A stretch of DNA of 64,000 bases. Source: Nocardioides campestrisoli. GTDB lineage: Bacteria; Actinomycetota; Actinomycetes; Propionibacteriales; Nocardioidaceae. The notes under the pieces were generated by a model that was given only the letters and a program-made list of their open reading frames with translations, had not been told where the DNA came from and did no database searches. A program made the position numbers and the translations under genes. The stretch is from contig NZ_CP061768.1 of NCBI RefSeq assembly GCF_013624435.2, positions 434,001 through 498,000 of the forward strand, given 5' to 3'. Positions 42,403-51,698 of this stretch are shown here, one piece after another. Position 1 is the stretch's first letter, and every line of letters starts with the position of its first letter.

Positions 42403-44514
42403 ATGCCGAACAGACGTGTCCGCGGCTTGCTCGCGCTCGCGGTCCTCGTCGGATCGGTCCTGCCCGGTCTCGCGACCACCAGCGCCGCGGCCGACGTGCC
42501 CGGGATCGCGCCCTCGGGTGGATGCTGGACCTACGTGCCGGCGCCGATGACAGGCGTCGAGGAGCTCGCGGGTCACGCCGACGTGAGCACGACGCTGGAG
42601 CCCTGGACGGTCGCGCCGGTGCTGCCGGAGGTCGGTCTCGCGACCAGCGGGGCGACCGCGGTGGGCGGTGCCCGTGGGCTGTCGGTAGGCCTCTCGGGCG
42701 GGCCGGCCGTCGCCCCCCAGCCGGCCGAGACGACCGGCACGGTGACGTACCTGCTCGACGCCGTGGGCCCCACCGGGGTCCGCGCCGCCCTGCCGTCGGT
42801 GGCCGCGGGCTTCACCCTCGCCGCCGGGATGACGGCGATCCCGGCGACCACGGCCACCGGCGTCCTGCCCCTGACGGTGGCGGGCTCCACCACCCTGGTC
42901 CTGCGCGGCGTGGTCTACGACCTGCCCGCGCTCGGACAGCGGATCGTCTGCAACGGGCAGGCCGAGGGGATGCCCGGAGGTGTCAACCCGGCGACCACCC
43001 CCCTGGACCCCGGCGTGGCCACCACCTACGTCGTCGCACCCGGCACCTCGCTGGTGGTCTCCGAGGTCGGGGGGCAGCGGGTCACCACCGCCGCCCGTGC
43101 GGGCGACACGCTCGGCCTGACCCTCGGCGGGTTCCCCTCCGGGCGTGCTGTCGAGCTCACCCTCTGTGCCGCCGGCGAGGATCCGGCGACGCCGTACGCC
43201 TGCGGCACCCCGGTCGGCGTGCCCGCGGCGGCCGACGGCTCGGCCGTCGCCTGGGTCCCCGTGCCGGAGGAGGTCGCTCCCGGCGACGGCCTCCTGCGCG
43301 CCTCGGTGGTGGGGGACGTCCCGCTGGTGGTCGAGACGCCCCTCCAGATCCTCGGTGAGCCGACCGTGTCGCCGCACGAGAAGGCAGGCCCGCGGAAGTG
43401 GCGCCTGATCGGGGACCAGTGGGACCCGGGCAAGCCCGTCCGGCTGAGCCTGCGCGACGCGGACGGGAAGCAGATGGGTCCCCGAGTGGTCGTCGAGGCC
43501 GGCCCGCGCGGGCGGATCCGGGCCAGGCTCCCGGTGCCCTCGCGGCGCGAGGTCGTCGAGGTCCGGGCCGTGCAGCGCTCGGGCGGGGCACTCTCGGTCA
43601 CCCTCGACCTGGACGAGGCGGGGTTGACCGGCTCCCGGCCAGGACGCGAGACCGAGCCCCGGAGGAACGGGGGCGGGGGCGAGGGCTCGCCCGAGCCCCG
43701 GCCGACACCTCCCTCCAGCGTGCCGCGCTCAGGGGTCCCGGTGGTGGTGACGCCGGTCGAGATCCCCGAGCCGCTCGACCTGGACGTCGACGTCGTCGAC
43801 GGCGAGGTCGAGGGGGAGGGCGACGACCCGCGGGAGCAGCTGGCGCCGGTGGCCCGGGGCGGGGAGGTCGCGGTCACCGAGGCGGTGCTCGTCGGCTCGA
43901 CGGACCTGGGCGACCTGTTCGGTGGAGCGCCGTCGCGGGTGCTCCGGCTGTCGCTGGAGAACGTCGGCCGGAATCCTGCGCGGGCTCCGGGGCTGACCGT
44001 CGCCGTGGGCAAGGACGAGGACGCCGGGCCCGTCTACCGCAGTGACGGCGTCGGCACCCTCGCGCCCGGGGAGACCCGCGTCGTCGAGGTCCCCGTCTCG
44101 CTGCCCACCGGCGCCTTCGGGACCTACGTGGTCTCCGGTCAGGTGGGCGACGGCGCGATCGGTGGCTTCGCCGTGACCTGGCAGACCTACCCCTGGGGGC
44201 TGCTCGCGGCCAACCTGCTCGGGGTGCTGCTGATCGCGTGGGCCGTGCGGCGCCGCAGCCGGCAGGTCCGCCCCGACGTGGTCGCGGCACTGGCACCGCC
44301 TGTCGCCGCCGGGCGGCCGTCCGTGCGGGACGGCGAGGCGGTCATCGACCTGGCCACCCTGGCGCGCTGGTGGGAGCTGCAGGCGGTACGTGCCGGTGGG
44401 GCGGGCGTCGAGGGCGCGACGGTCACCGCTGCCTCGGACGACGCGGTGATCGACCTCGCCGCGCTGGACCGGTGGATGGCGACCCGGGAGCTCTCGCCGG
44501 CAGAGCGGGCCTGA
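42403..44514 (+). CDS. Large exported, membrane-anchored surface protein
   Basis: A 703-residue protein. A signal peptide (RGLLALAVLVGSVLPGLATT then AAA-type cleavage) leads into about 560 outside residues: Ala/Thr/Val-rich beta domains, a proline-rich linker (EGSPEPRPTPPSSVPRSG) and a CARDB/NEW-like beta-sandwich (SLENVGRNPARAPGLTVAVG). A membrane helix at ~610 (GLLAANLLGVLLIAWAV) is followed by a ~75-residue inside tail with two copies of a VIDLAxLxRW motif. No LPxTG. It may hold ligand at the surface for the adjacent ABC transporter. ATG 42403 has AGGAG upstream. Confidence 0.65.
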   Translation: MPNRRVRGLLALAVLVGSVLPGLATTSAAADVPGIAPSGGCWTYVPAPMTGVEELAGHADVSTTLEPWTVAPVLPEVGLATSGATAVGGARGLSVGLSGGPAVAPQPAETTGTVTYLLDAVGPTGVRAALPSVAAGFTLAAGMTAIPATTATGVLPLTVAGSTTLVLRGVVYDLPALGQRIVCNGQAEGMPGGVNPATTPLDPGVATTYVVAPGTSLVVSEVGGQRVTTAARAGDTLGLTLGGFPSGRAVELTLCAAGEDPATPYACGTPVGVPAAADGSAVAWVPVPEEVAPGDGLLRASVVGDVPLVVETPLQILGEPTVSPHEKAGPRKWRLIGDQWDPGKPVRLSLRDADGKQMGPRVVVEAGPRGRIRARLPVPSRREVVEVRAVQRSGGALSVTLDLDEAGLTGSRPGRETEPRRNGGGGEGSPEPRPTPPSSVPRSGVPVVVTPVEIPEPLDLDVDVVDGEVEGEGDDPREQLAPVARGGEVAVTEAVLVGSTDLGDLFGGAPSRVLRLSLENVGRNPARAPGLTVAVGKDEDAGPVYRSDGVGTLAPGETRVVEVPVSLPTGAFGTYVVSGQVGDGAIGGFAVTWQTYPWGLLAANLLGVLLIAWAVRRRSRQVRPDVVAALAPPVAAGRPSVRDGEAVIDLATLARWWELQAVRAGGAGVEGATVTAASDDAVIDLAALDRWMATRELSPAERA

Positions 44515-44531
44515 GACCCCCTGGCGGAAAA

Positions 44532-44551
44532 AGAGATATCGTATATAGTTT
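44532..44551 (+). promoter_or_regulatory. AT-rich regulon box 10, promoter of the transporter operon
   Basis: AGAGATATCGTATATAGTTT, 27 bases before the ATG of the binding-protein gene. It is almost identical to box 7. GAGAGGGAG just before the ATG is the ribosome binding site. Confidence 0.8.
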
Positions 44552-44577
44552 CGGCCACGCCCGATCGAGAGGGAGCC

Positions 44578-45945
44578 ATGGCTCACGCAAGGGAACGCCG
44601 TTCGTCACGGCGCACGGACCGGTCACTGCTGCTGCGCTCCGGTCTGACCTGCGCCGCCCTCTGCCTGGCCCTGGTCGGCTGCGGCGCCCTGCTGCCAGGC
44701 GGCGGCGGGGGCGAGGTGGACACTGCCACGGCGGGTCCCGGGACCACCGACGAGTCGGTGAAGGTCGTCTTCGTCGGGGTCGACCTCGACAAGGTCAAGG
44801 AGACGACCGGGTTCACGACCGCCTCGATCGGTGATCCCGAGAAGCAGGTGCAGGCCCTGGAGGAGTGGGTCAACGACAACGGCGGCCTGGGCGGACGCAA
44901 GCTGGACGCGGTCTTCCGCTGGTACAACGCGGAGACCGACTCGCCGGCCACCGAGGAGCAGCTCTGCAACGAGGTCACGCAGGACGAGCAGGCGTTCGCG
45001 GTGGTGCTCACCGGTCAGTACCAGTCGAACGCCCGTCCGTGCTACGCCCAGCGGAAGACGCTGATGCTCGACATCTCGCTGGTGGCCAACGACCGCGTGC
45101 TCTACGACGAGCTGGCCCCGTACCTGTGGGCGCCGAGCTTCCCCGAGTACGACGCCTTCGTCTCCTCCTACATCAAGGCGCTCGACAAGGAGGGCTTCTT
45201 CGAGGGCCGGGACAAGGTCGCGATCGTGGCGGCCGACTCCCCGGTCAACGACCGGACCGTGAAGAACCTGGCGGTGCCGCAGCTCGACGAGCTCGGGATC
45301 GACGCCGAGGTGGCGTGGGTCGACACCACCGACATCGGCACCTTGTACATGGGCCTGGAGCAGGGCGCGATCACCTTCGCCACCGCCGACATCGACCGCG
45401 TGATGTTCCTGGGCGGTTCGCGGCTGGCCTCGATGTTCGCGACCATCGCCGGCTCGAAGGAGTTCGACGCCACGTACGCCATCTCCAGCTACGACAACCC
45501 CTCGTTCTTCGTCAACAACCCGGGCACCGTGCCCAGCGACACGATGAAGGGCATGGTCGGTGTCGGCTTCCACCCGCCCCAGGACGTCGCGGACGACCAG
45601 ATGTCGTTCCCGGCCGAGGGCGCGGAGCAGGAGTGCCTCGACATCTACGCCGAGGCCGGGGAGACCTTCGAGACCCGTGAGGCGGCGCGCGTGGCGCTGC
45701 CCTACTGCGACGCCGTCAAGCTGCTCAAGCTGGGCGCGGACGGCGTCGAGGGCCCGCTCAACGCTGCGGCGTGGGGCGAGGCCGTCGACAGGGACGGCGG
45801 CGACTTCCAGACCGCCTCGGGCTTCGGCAACGCGATGGGCGACGGCACCCGTGCCGCGGCCGGGGCCTACCGGGTGATGAGGTTCGCCGAAGACTGCGAC
45901 TGCTTCGTCTACGAGGGCGACGATGTCCCTTTCGACACGAAGTGA
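44578..45945 (+). CDS. ABC transporter substrate-binding lipoprotein (branched-chain amino acid type)
   Basis: A 455-residue lipoprotein. The lipobox LALVGC puts the lipid-modified Cys at position 35, and a Gly-rich linker follows. The rest is a periplasmic-binding-protein type 1 fold (Peripla_BP_6): VKVVFVGVDLDKVKETTGF, QVQALEEWVNDNGGLGGRKL, DKVAIVAADSPVNDRTVKN. Relatives bind amino acids, amides, urea or aromatic acids. In this operon the ligand may be a tetrapyrrole breakdown product; that is inference. Confidence 0.85.
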   Translation: MAHARERRSSRRTDRSLLLRSGLTCAALCLALVGCGALLPGGGGGEVDTATAGPGTTDESVKVVFVGVDLDKVKETTGFTTASIGDPEKQVQALEEWVNDNGGLGGRKLDAVFRWYNAETDSPATEEQLCNEVTQDEQAFAVVLTGQYQSNARPCYAQRKTLMLDISLVANDRVLYDELAPYLWAPSFPEYDAFVSSYIKALDKEGFFEGRDKVAIVAADSPVNDRTVKNLAVPQLDELGIDAEVAWVDTTDIGTLYMGLEQGAITFATADIDRVMFLGGSRLASMFATIAGSKEFDATYAISSYDNPSFFVNNPGTVPSDTMKGMVGVGFHPPQDVADDQMSFPAEGAEQECLDIYAEAGETFETREAARVALPYCDAVKLLKLGADGVEGPLNAAAWGEAVDRDGGDFQTASGFGNAMGDGTRAAAGAYRVMRFAEDCDCFVYEGDDVPFDTK

Positions 45946-46678
45946 CGCGACCCCCGCGCTGAGGTGCGAGGGGATCAACGCTTCCTACGGTCCGGTACAG
46001 GTGCTCTTCGGCGCCTCGCTGCGGGTGGAGCGCGGCGAGATGGTCGCCCTGCTCGGTCCCAACGGGGTGGGCAAGTCCACCACCTTGCGGGTGATCGGCG
46101 GGCTTCTGACGCCCACCTCGGGATCGGTCCACCTCGGTGGTCTCGACGTCACCGCCTGGTCGCCGCGCAAGCGGGTGCAGGCCGGCCTGAGCCAGGTCGT
46201 CGGGCAGTCCACCTTCGGCTCGCTCAGCGTGGTCGACAACCTGACGATGCACGGCTATGCGGCCAAGGACAAGAAGTGGGTCAAAGAGGCGGTCGAGGCC
46301 GCCCTGGTGATCTTCCCGCGGCTCGACGCCCGTCGGAACCAGGCCGCCTCCACGCTCTCGGGCGGTGAGCGACAGATGCTCGCGCTGGCCAAGGCGATCG
46401 TCAACGATCCCGAGCTGCTGGTCATCGACGAGTTCTCGCTCGGCCTGGCGCCCGTCGTGGTCGGCGGGCTGTGCGAGCTGGTCCGCCGGCTCAACGAGCG
46501 CGGCGCGTCGGTCCTCGTCGTCGAGCAGTCGGTCAACGTCGCGCTCTCGCTGGTCCACCGGGCGTACGTGATGGAGAAGGGCGAGGTCATCGCCGAGGAC
46601 ACCGCCGAGGCCCTGGCGGCCGACCCCGACCGGATCCGCGCCCTGATGCTCGGCGGCCACGTGGCGGAGGCGGTATGA
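45923..46678 (+). CDS. ABC transporter ATP-binding protein, LivF type
   Basis: A 251-residue ATPase: Walker A LLGPNGVGKSTTLRVIGG, signature STLSGGERQMLALAKAI, Walker B ELLVIDEFSLGLAP and the switch His region VVEQSV. The LivF-like order and length are normal. It overlaps the binding-protein gene by 23 bases; GAGGGCGACG before the ATG supports the start. It pairs with the ATPase domain fused in the next gene. Confidence 0.9.
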   Translation: MSLSTRSDATPALRCEGINASYGPVQVLFGASLRVERGEMVALLGPNGVGKSTTLRVIGGLLTPTSGSVHLGGLDVTAWSPRKRVQAGLSQVVGQSTFGSLSVVDNLTMHGYAAKDKKWVKEAVEAALVIFPRLDARRNQAASTLSGGERQMLALAKAIVNDPELLVIDEFSLGLAPVVVGGLCELVRRLNERGASVLVVEQSVNVALSLVHRAYVMEKGEVIAEDTAEALAADPDRIRALMLGGHVAEAV

Positions 46679-49587
46679 GCCCCGTGCTGGAGCTGCCCCA
46701 CGTGATGGCCCTGACCGACCTGCGATTCTCGCTGGCCGGTTTCGACTTCGGTGTCGACCGGCTGGTGCTGGGCCTGTTCGCCGGTCTCACCTACGGACTG
46801 CTGGCGATCGGCCTGGTGCTGGTCTACCGGTCGAGCCGGTTCGTCAACTTCGCCCACGGCTCGATCGGCGTCTTCGGCGCCTCCGTGCTGGGTCTGCTCG
46901 CCGCGGACTGGGGGGTGCCCTACTGGCTCTCCTTCGTGCTGGCCATGGCGGTGGCCGCGGGTCTCGCGGCCGGCATCGAGTGGTTGGTGGTCCGCCGCCT
47001 GACCGGGCGACCCACGATGATCGGGATGATCGCCACCCTGGGGCTCTCCCAGTTCATCCTGATCTTCGCGCTGATCATCAACGCCGACGGGGTCAGCGGC
47101 TTCACCTTCCCGCGCCCCCCCGGCCTGCCGCAGTTCGAGCTCGGCTCCACCACCATCAGCACGCCGTACGTCGCGATGGTCGTCCTCGGCCCGGTCCTGC
47201 TCGTCGCCCTGGCCTGGTTCCTGCGCGAGCACCGGGTCGGGGTCGCCATCCGCGCGGCCGCCGACGACGAGGACGCCGCGCTGCTGGAAGGCATCCCCGC
47301 GCGTCGGATGGCCACGCTGGCCTGGGCGATCGCCGGGGCCGTCGCGGCCTTCTCCGCCATGCTGGTCACGCCGACCACCGCGGGCCAGTCGATCGACACC
47401 CTCGGCCCGGACATCCTGCTCAAGGGCCTGGCCGGTGCAGTGATCGCCCGGATGTCCTCGATCCCGATCGCGGTGGTGGCCTCGCTGGGCGTCGGCGTGC
47501 TCGAGCAGCTGCTGCTCTCCAACCCGGACACGCGCAACGCCGTGCCGCTGGCGCTGGGTCTGGTGATCGTCGTCGCCCTGCTCCGCCAGCCCGCGCTGGG
47601 CCGCGCCGCCCGCGAGCGGGTCGGTTGGCAGCGGATCGTGATGACCCCGCTGCCGGTGGAGTACCGCCGGCTCTGGGCAGTCCGCTGGTTCCCCCGGGTC
47701 ATGGGCACCACCCTGGTCGGGGGCGCGGTGGGCCTCGCCTACGTCGTCTCCAACTCCACGGCCTCGGCGATGACCAACGTGGTCGGCTTCGCGCTGGTCG
47801 GGCTCTCCGTCGGGCTGCTCACCGGGGTCTCCGGCCAGCTCTCGCTGGGCCAGTTCGCCTACGCCGGCATCGGCGCCGCCGTCTCGGTGCACGCGGTGGA
47901 GAACACCGGCAGCTTCGTCCTCGGCCTCGCAGCCGGCATCGCAGCCGCGGCGGCGGCCTCGGCGCTCGTCGGGATCCCGGCCATGCGGCTGCAGGGTCTG
48001 GCGCTCGCCGTCTCCACGCTGGCCCTGGCGCTGGCCACCACGAGCTGGCTGCTGCGCCTCGACAGCTTCCTGGGCTTCGGCGTCCAGCCGGCCAAGCCCA
48101 CGGTCTTCGGCTACGCACTCACGATGGGTGTGGACTACTACCTCTTCGCCCTGCTGATGCTGGTCGTGGCCACCTGGCTGGTGGGCAACGTGCGGCACAG
48201 CGGCTTCGGCCGCACCCTGCAGGCGATCCGGGACAACGAGGACGCGGCGCGGGCCTTCACCGTCGGCGCGCGGATGCGCAAGATGCAGGTCTTCGCGGTC
48301 TCGGGTGCGGTGGCCGGGCTCGGCGGGGCCGTGATCGGGCACGGCCAGACGCAGCTGACGGTCAACTCGTTCCCGGCCTCGGCGAGCATCGACGTGGTGG
48401 CGATCGCGGTCGTGGGCGGCCTCGTGCTGACCGGTGGCCCGATCCTCGGTGCGATCATCCTGATCGGCATCCCCAGCATGTTCACCCTGGGCCTGGCCGG
48501 GAGCGCCGCGCTGTCGATCGGCTGGCTCCTGGTGGTCGTGCTGCTGCCCGACGGACTGGGCGGCCTGATCGCCCGGGCTCGCGACTGGTGGGCCGACGGT
48601 GTGGCCCGGCGCGCCGGCATCGACGTGCGCCACGCCAGGCACGGCTCGGACGACAAGCCGGTCTCGCCGCTCTCCTCCACGCTCCGGCTGGAGGGGTTGC
48701 GCCACGAGGGTCGTCACGAGCCCGAGCCCGACGGGCTCCCCGTGCTCTCGGTGGACGGCGTCTCCCGTCGCTTCGGCGGGGTGGTGGCGGTGGACGGCGT
48801 CAGCCTGGACGCCGTCCAGGGCGAGATCGTCGGCATCATCGGGCCCAACGGGGCCGGCAAGACCACGCTCTTCGAGATCATCGCCGGCTTCACCGCCCCC
48901 GACGGGGGCCAGGTCGGCTACGCCGGCCGCGACGTCACCGGGCGCACGCCCGAGCAGCGGGCCCGCCTCGGGCTGGTCAGGTCGTTCCAGGACGCGGCCC
49001 TCTTCGGCACGCTGACCGTGCAGGAGACCCTGATGCTCGCCCAGGAGCGGCTCGAGCCCTCCCGGCTCTGGACCGCGATGATGGGTGCCCGGGAGGCCGA
49101 GCAGCGCAAGGAGGAGAAGGCCGCCGAGCTCCTCGAGCGGATGGCTCTGACCCCCTTCGCCCGCCGGCAGATCTCCGAGCTGTCGACCGGCACGCGCCGG
49201 GTGGTGGAGCTGGCCAGCCTGCTCGCCCTGGAGCCCCGGGTGCTGTTGCTCGACGAGCCCTCGGCCGGCATCGCGCAGAGCGAGAGCGAGTCGCTCGGCG
49301 AGCTGCTGCACGGGATCCGCCGCGAGCTCGGCACCACGATGATCGTGATCGAGCACGACCTCCCGCTGCTCTCCCACCTCTGCGACCGGATGGTGGCGAT
49401 GAACCTCGGTCGGGTCGTCGCGGTCGGCACCCCCGACGAGGTCCGCGAGCACCCCGAGGTGGTCCGGTCCTACCTCGGCACCGACGAGAGCGCGATCGCC
49501 CGTTCCGCCGTCCGCGCCGGCGGCCTCCCGTCGGTCGCGCAGACACCCCTCGACCCCCTGCCCGCAGCCCCGCAGTACCACCCCTGA
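46675..49587 (+). CDS. Fused ABC transporter: LivH permease, LivM permease and LivG ATPase in one chain
   Basis: A 970-residue protein. Residues ~20-300 are LivH-like (YGLLAIGLVLVYRSSRFVNF, a typical LivH signature). Residues ~335-640 are LivM-like (GVSGQLSLGQFAYAGIGAAV, QAIRDNEDAARAFTVG). Residues ~690-960 are LivG-like, with Walker A IIGPNGAGKTTL near 722, ELSTGTRRVVELA as signature and VLLLDEPSAGIAQSE as Walker B. Normally three separate genes. ATG 46675 overlaps the LivF stop. The transporter would thus be a lipoprotein, this chain and the 45923 ATPase. Confidence 0.9.
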   Translation: MSPVLELPHVMALTDLRFSLAGFDFGVDRLVLGLFAGLTYGLLAIGLVLVYRSSRFVNFAHGSIGVFGASVLGLLAADWGVPYWLSFVLAMAVAAGLAAGIEWLVVRRLTGRPTMIGMIATLGLSQFILIFALIINADGVSGFTFPRPPGLPQFELGSTTISTPYVAMVVLGPVLLVALAWFLREHRVGVAIRAAADDEDAALLEGIPARRMATLAWAIAGAVAAFSAMLVTPTTAGQSIDTLGPDILLKGLAGAVIARMSSIPIAVVASLGVGVLEQLLLSNPDTRNAVPLALGLVIVVALLRQPALGRAARERVGWQRIVMTPLPVEYRRLWAVRWFPRVMGTTLVGGAVGLAYVVSNSTASAMTNVVGFALVGLSVGLLTGVSGQLSLGQFAYAGIGAAVSVHAVENTGSFVLGLAAGIAAAAAASALVGIPAMRLQGLALAVSTLALALATTSWLLRLDSFLGFGVQPAKPTVFGYALTMGVDYYLFALLMLVVATWLVGNVRHSGFGRTLQAIRDNEDAARAFTVGARMRKMQVFAVSGAVAGLGGAVIGHGQTQLTVNSFPASASIDVVAIAVVGGLVLTGGPILGAIILIGIPSMFTLGLAGSAALSIGWLLVVVLLPDGLGGLIARARDWWADGVARRAGIDVRHARHGSDDKPVSPLSSTLRLEGLRHEGRHEPEPDGLPVLSVDGVSRRFGGVVAVDGVSLDAVQGEIVGIIGPNGAGKTTLFEIIAGFTAPDGGQVGYAGRDVTGRTPEQRARLGLVRSFQDAALFGTLTVQETLMLAQERLEPSRLWTAMMGAREAEQRKEEKAAELLERMALTPFARRQISELSTGTRRVVELASLLALEPRVLLLDEPSAGIAQSESESLGELLHGIRRELGTTMIVIEHDLPLLSHLCDRMVAMNLGRVVAVGTPDEVREHPEVVRSYLGTDESAIARSAVRAGGLPSVAQTPLDPLPAAPQYHP

Positions 49588-49615
49588 GCCAAGGTCCGAC
49601 CCGAGGAGAACCACC

Positions 49616-50263
49616 ATGCGAAGCACCACCACACTCGCCAAGGTCCTGGCGACCACGATCGCGCTGTTCGTGGTCGCTCTCGTCGGGGCGCCGCCGGGCT
49701 TCGCGGCCGGTCCTTCGCTCGAGGTGAGCGCGAAGGACGGTCTCTCCGACGGTCAGGAGGTGACGCTCTCCGGCAAGGGCTTCGCTCCCGGCATGGGACA
49801 GATCGCGGCCGGCCAGTGCATCGAGGGCTACACCGGCCCCAGCCACTGCAACCTCCAGGGGGGTGCGACGTTCCGCAACGCCGACGGCGCCGGTTCGATC
49901 GGGACCTTCACGATCGTGGTCAAGGAGAAGTTCGGGTCCTACGACTGCACCAAGGTCCAGTGCGTGATCGCCGCGGCGCCGCTGCCCACCGCCGAGGACG
50001 CGGCGACGGTGGCGGCCAACCAGGTGGTCATCCCGATCACCTTCGGTTCGGGCAGTGCCGAGCCGGTCGCCGAGGACGGCGAGGACACCGGGGGCGAGGA
50101 TGAGAGCGCGGACGGGAACGACGTGGCCGCGGGCGGCGACGACAGCCTGCCCAAGACCGGCGCCGGTGAGGCCGTGGCGTTCTCCGTGCTGGGGGCGGTC
50201 GTGCTGCTCCTGGCCGGGGCCGGACTCGGCCTCGGCGCTCGCCGCCTGGGCGGTGTCGCATGA
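49616..50263 (+). CDS. Neocarzinostatin-family exported protein with LPKTG sorting signal
   Basis: A 215-residue protein: signal peptide (KVLATTIALFVVALVGAPPG), then a neocarzinostatin-like Ig-type domain (LEVSAKDGLSDGQEVTLSGK, GQCIEGYTGPSHCNL, DCTKVQCVIAAA, with the two disulfide pairs), an acidic linker, and a C-terminal sorting signal LPKTG at residue ~178 followed by a hydrophobic helix and Arg-Arg. It should be wall-anchored by the sortase at 41658. The neocarzinostatin fold binds flat chromophores in some members, which suits a pigment ligand (inference). GAGGAG before the ATG. Confidence 0.82.
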   Translation: MRSTTTLAKVLATTIALFVVALVGAPPGFAAGPSLEVSAKDGLSDGQEVTLSGKGFAPGMGQIAAGQCIEGYTGPSHCNLQGGATFRNADGAGSIGTFTIVVKEKFGSYDCTKVQCVIAAAPLPTAEDAATVAANQVVIPITFGSGSAEPVAEDGEDTGGEDESADGNDVAAGGDDSLPKTGAGEAVAFSVLGAVVLLLAGAGLGLGARRLGGVA

Positions 50264-51615
50264 GGGCGCGTCGGCTGTCGGTCGGCGCTGCCGCCGCCTC
50301 GCTGGTCGCCGTCACCCTGGGCCTCGGCACGCCTGCCTCGGCCGCGCCCGTGACCTCCTCCCAGACGGTCGCGTGCCAGACCGCGCACCTGGCGCCGACG
50401 CCGGAGGTGCCCTACTTCCCGACGTTCGACTGGGCGGCCTCGCTCACGGTGACCGCGCAGACCGACGGGACCAACACCCACCTCGAGATCCAGGCCAACG
50501 ACCTGGCGAAGCCCGGGGGGGTCGGGATCGTGCCGATCGCACTCAAGGACGCCAAGACCGTCGCCAAGATCACCGCCACGGTCAACGGCACGCCGGTCAC
50601 GCTGGAGGGTGCGGGCGGACCCGTCGACGTCCCTGCCAATGCGCCGGTGCCGGTGCCGAAGGTGTCGGCGACGATCCCGGGCGCGGCGACCCCGATCTCC
50701 GTGGTGGTCACGAACATCCAGATCGACGCGGCGGCTCTCGGCTACGTGCTGCCCACCTACTGCCCGATCGCGGGCACCGCGCTCAGCTGGGCGATCGGTG
50801 ACATCGGGGTGGACGGCGCGGCAGGTCCGTTGCCGACCGCCACTCCGGTCCCGACGTTGACCGCATCCCCGTCGCCGACGCCGACGACGAAGCCGAAGCC
50901 CACCAAGAGCCCGAAGCCCACCAAGAAGCCCGGCCCGGGCAAGGACCCTGAGGACTCGAACAGCAAGGGGAGCCCGGCCACCGGGAAGGTGACCTACGCC
51001 TGCCTGCTGCAGCCGTTCGGCAGCGACTTCGACTACACCCCCGACGTCCGGCTGGCGGGTTCGCGGGCCAAGACGGGCGACCAGAAGGTCTCCCTCGCGG
51101 CGAGCATGAGCGAGATCCCGGGCCTGGCCCCGGTGCCGATCGAGAACGGCACCATGAACGTCACGATGAACGCCAAGATGGGCGGCACGGCCGTGGCGTT
51201 GAAGGGGAGGTCGACGGTCAACGCCGCGCCGTACGGCACCGTGCCCGTGCCGACGCTGACCGCCGAGATGAGCAGCTCGGCAGACGAGGCGGACGTCGAG
51301 GTGACCGGCTTCTCGTTCGCCTTCGGCGAGATGTCCGGCGTGGCGATCAGCGCCCAGTGCACGGTGAAGGGCGGCGGCGCCCTGGGTGCGGCCAGCTTCG
51401 GCGTCGGCGAGATGCCCGAGTCCGACCCGGGCACGGCGCCGGGCGGCGGTTCTCCGGGCGGTGGCACGCCGACCGGCGGCACTCCCAGCACCAGCACCCT
51501 GCCGCAGACCGGGTCGGGGGCGCCGCTGGCGATGCTCGGCCTGTGGTCCAGCGCGCTCGTGCTGGCGGGGGTGGCGCTCTTCCTCCACCTCCCGCGACGC
51601 CGTCAGGAAGCCTGA
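50260..51615 (+). CDS. Exported two-domain protein with LPQTG sorting signal (DUF6801-like)
   Basis: A 451-residue protein with a signal peptide (ASLVAVTLGLGTPASA), two related beta-rich domains of about 170 residues each opening with a Cys motif (TVACQTAHLAPTPEVPYFPT; TYACLLQPFGSDFDYTPD), a Lys/Pro/Thr linker (TTKPKPTKSPKPTKKPGP) and LPQTG at ~414 before a membrane helix and RRR. The domains resemble DUF6801 repeats of actinobacterial surface proteins. ATGA overlap with the LPKTG gene. A wall-anchored capture or relay role is inferred from context. Confidence 0.75.
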   Translation: MRARRLSVGAAAASLVAVTLGLGTPASAAPVTSSQTVACQTAHLAPTPEVPYFPTFDWAASLTVTAQTDGTNTHLEIQANDLAKPGGVGIVPIALKDAKTVAKITATVNGTPVTLEGAGGPVDVPANAPVPVPKVSATIPGAATPISVVVTNIQIDAAALGYVLPTYCPIAGTALSWAIGDIGVDGAAGPLPTATPVPTLTASPSPTPTTKPKPTKSPKPTKKPGPGKDPEDSNSKGSPATGKVTYACLLQPFGSDFDYTPDVRLAGSRAKTGDQKVSLAASMSEIPGLAPVPIENGTMNVTMNAKMGGTAVALKGRSTVNAAPYGTVPVPTLTAEMSSSADEADVEVTGFSFAFGEMSGVAISAQCTVKGGGALGAASFGVGEMPESDPGTAPGGGSPGGGTPTGGTPSTSTLPQTGSGAPLAMLGLWSSALVLAGVALFLHLPRRRQEA

Positions 51616-51617
51616 CC

Positions 51618-51669
51618 GACGAGAAGACCACCGCGGCGGGTGCAGGCCCGCCCCGGTGGTCTTCTCGTC
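51618..51669. terminator. Bidirectional terminator hairpin
   Basis: GACGAGAAGACCACCG at 51618-51633 and its exact complement at 51654-51669 form a 16-bp stem; the loop itself can fold (GGCGGG/CCCGCC). It lies between the convergent 50260 (+) and 51699 (-) genes, two bases after the LPQTG gene stop. It would end transcription from both sides. Confidence 0.85.
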
Positions 51670-51698
51670 CGTGGGCCCGCGCGGGCCGGAAGGACGGC

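Noticed and set aside
46255..49656. Very long minus-strand open frame (over 1100 codons) opposite the ABC transporter genes
   Set aside because: It mirrors the codon structure of the plus-strand genes, has Gln/Asp/Gly/His-rich composition typical of antisense high-GC frames and no family pattern.
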